Assembly (NCBI GenBank): GCA_038212445.1
Contig: JBBQUM010000039.1
Coordinates: 1-64,000, forward strand
DNA from: TMP-7 sp038212445
Lineage (GTDB): Bacteria; Acidobacteriota; Terriglobia; Bryobacterales; Bryobacteraceae
Length of the DNA stretch: 64,000 nt
Direction of reading: 5' to 3'
Both the position numbers and the translations under genes were made by a program. Shown here one piece after another: positions 63,173-64,000 of the stretch; within the stretch, counting starts at the first letter, position 1; the number at the start of each line of letters is the position of its first letter. The notes under the pieces are model-generated. The model had not been told where the DNA came from. It made no database searches and saw only the letters and a list, made by a program, of their open reading frames with translations.

Positions 63173-64000
63173 TCATTTCTTCATCAGCCAGATTTCGGCT
63201 ACGGCATTGCCGCGTCCGGCGCCGCCCGTCGCCGGTTCACGGGAAACGCTGAGGTTTAGAATTCCACTCGCGGTCGCGGCGGCCGGAACATCAAACTCCA
63301 GCGGCTTGAACGGTACGGGACGATCCAGCCAGCCGTGGACTTCCAGATTCTCGCCGGCCACCATGCGGAGTTTGGGCCGCGGATTGTCGCCCGCGTACAC
63401 GACGCGAACCTTATAGCGGGCTTTCGGATCGAGGCTGTCGTAGCGCAGCCTGACGGGCGAGTCGTACAGTCCCTCGGTCACCGTCACCCATGACAGCGGA
63501 TAGTGCATGTAGCTCTGGTCCTGGCCCGTGACGCTCCCCATCCCGCGAATACTGAAGCCAGTCATCGGCGAGCGCAGGAACATAGGATCATTCGCATAGG
63601 ATTCTCCCGATACGAGGTGTGGCTGGCGGGACGGATTCCCGAGATCGTCGTAGAAGCCACCCGGTCCTGGATCTGTCCAGTTGACGATCGCCGCAATCTC
63701 CTTCAGCCGGGCTGTCTCATCCGGCAATTTGCGGATCTCGGCAAACCGATCTTGCAGCCAAACGCGATTCGTCACCGGAGCGTCGACAGTATCGAGATTG
63801 GCGCCGCGGCCGAGCGCTAGAGCATCGTACTTCTCCACGCTGAGCTGAGCGTGGATGGTCTGGTACATCGCTTCCGCCAGTTCAAGAATCCGCTGGCGCT
63901 TGTCTTGCGATACCGGAGCGGTGAGTGCCCTCAAGAGCGACTCTTCGGCACTCTGAAGTGCCAGCCTTGAGCCCGTCCGCGACGCGTTACGAAGGCGCTC
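63173..64000 (-). CDS. Uncharacterised protein, C-terminal part only
   Basis: The frame stays open to the window edge (residues ERLRNASRTGSRLALQSAEE upstream of the first start codon), so the gene begins beyond 64000. At least 275 residues are visible. The first part is helical (RILELAEAMYQTIHAQLSVE; KLPDETARLKEIAAIVNW). Then comes a strand-rich part with YMHYPLSWVTVTEGLYDSPV, YKVRVVYAGDNPRPKLRMVA and a final beta-sandwich-like section ending AEIWLMKK. The last section may be a carbohydrate-binding or CBM-like module. It ends 5 bp from the convergent GntR gene. Family not recognised. Confidence 0.7.
   Translation of the reverse strand, partial: ERLRNASRTGSRLALQSAEESLLRALTAPVSQDKRQRILELAEAMYQTIHAQLSVEKYDALALGRGANLDTVDAPVTNRVWLQDRFAEIRKLPDETARLKEIAAIVNWTDPGPGGFYDDLGNPSRQPHLVSGESYANDPMFLRSPMTGFSIRGMGSVTGQDQSYMHYPLSWVTVTEGLYDSPVRLRYDSLDPKARYKVRVVYAGDNPRPKLRMVAGENLEVHGWLDRPVPFKPLEFDVPAAATASGILNLSVSREPATGGAGRGNAVAEIWLMKK

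Overview
The window looks like a piece of a high-GC Acidobacteriota chromosome, most like the Bryobacterales/Solibacter group. This is inferred from gene content: a PadR regulator next to a long duplicated ABC permease of the acidobacterial ADOP type, a TonB-dependent receptor with an N-terminal carboxypeptidase-regulatory-like domain, a bacterial tricorn protease, a PEP-CTERM protein, an RHS remnant and many secreted beta-propeller or sialidase-like proteins. No rRNA gene, CRISPR array or intact insertion sequence was seen. There is one tRNA, tRNA-Ser(UGA).

Layout. Positions 1-4540 are an accessory region: a broken RHS gene running off the left edge, a BrnT/BrnA toxin-antitoxin pair whose toxin carries a one-base frameshift, a gene-poor gap and an orphan 440-residue gene. 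Positions 4730-10224 hold a VOC protein, a tricorn protease and an aberrant amidohydrolase. Positions 10221-14040 (minus) are a tightly coupled three-gene operon of predicted zinc hydrolases: an astacin-like metzincin, an M4-like gluzincin and an MBL-fold hydrolase. None has an evident signal peptide, and a 10+10 bp palindrome lies upstream. Behind it lies a coupled PEP-CTERM/secreted-protein pair that ends in a clear terminator. Positions 16342-20803 hold topA, dprA and two small conserved genes. Positions 20829-32020 hold the tRNA, an alpha/beta hydrolase, VOC, AraC, PadR-ADOP, a NanA-like lyase with an MFS transporter, an SDR, a one-pass membrane protein and a DoxX protein. The PadR and DoxX genes share a nearly identical 45-bp leader.

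Positions 32105-34695 are rpsO-pnp with intergenic hairpins. Positions 34916-44820 hold a J-domain protein, a flavoprotein/glycosyltransferase pair, a CobW-like GTPase, a GH116-like glycosidase, a sterol-desaturase family protein and a PQQ-type propeller with two EF-hand loops. Positions 45045-48505 (minus) hold an outer-membrane barrel, an HD-GYP sensor and a cupredoxin-like protein with an apparent frameshift. Positions 48691-53167 (plus) hold an isocitrate-lyase-superfamily lyase, both subunits of a LeuC/LeuD-type hydratase and a beta-decarboxylating dehydrogenase, then a DUF1349 protein.

Positions 62258-53164 (minus) form a six-gene run with almost no spacing: TonB receptor, thioredoxin-like/sialidase fusion, KdsB, an unrecognised 423-residue protein, an MFS transporter and a DHDPS/NAL-family lyase. 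A GntR/FCD regulator is divergent from it. It reads as an uptake, cleavage and breakdown pathway for an unknown acidic sugar. The window ends inside another gene.

The best candidates for something undescribed are the three-hydrolase operon with its palindrome and the six-gene sialidase/KdsB/lyase operon containing the unrecognised protein. Functions are read from motifs by eye. No database search was run.
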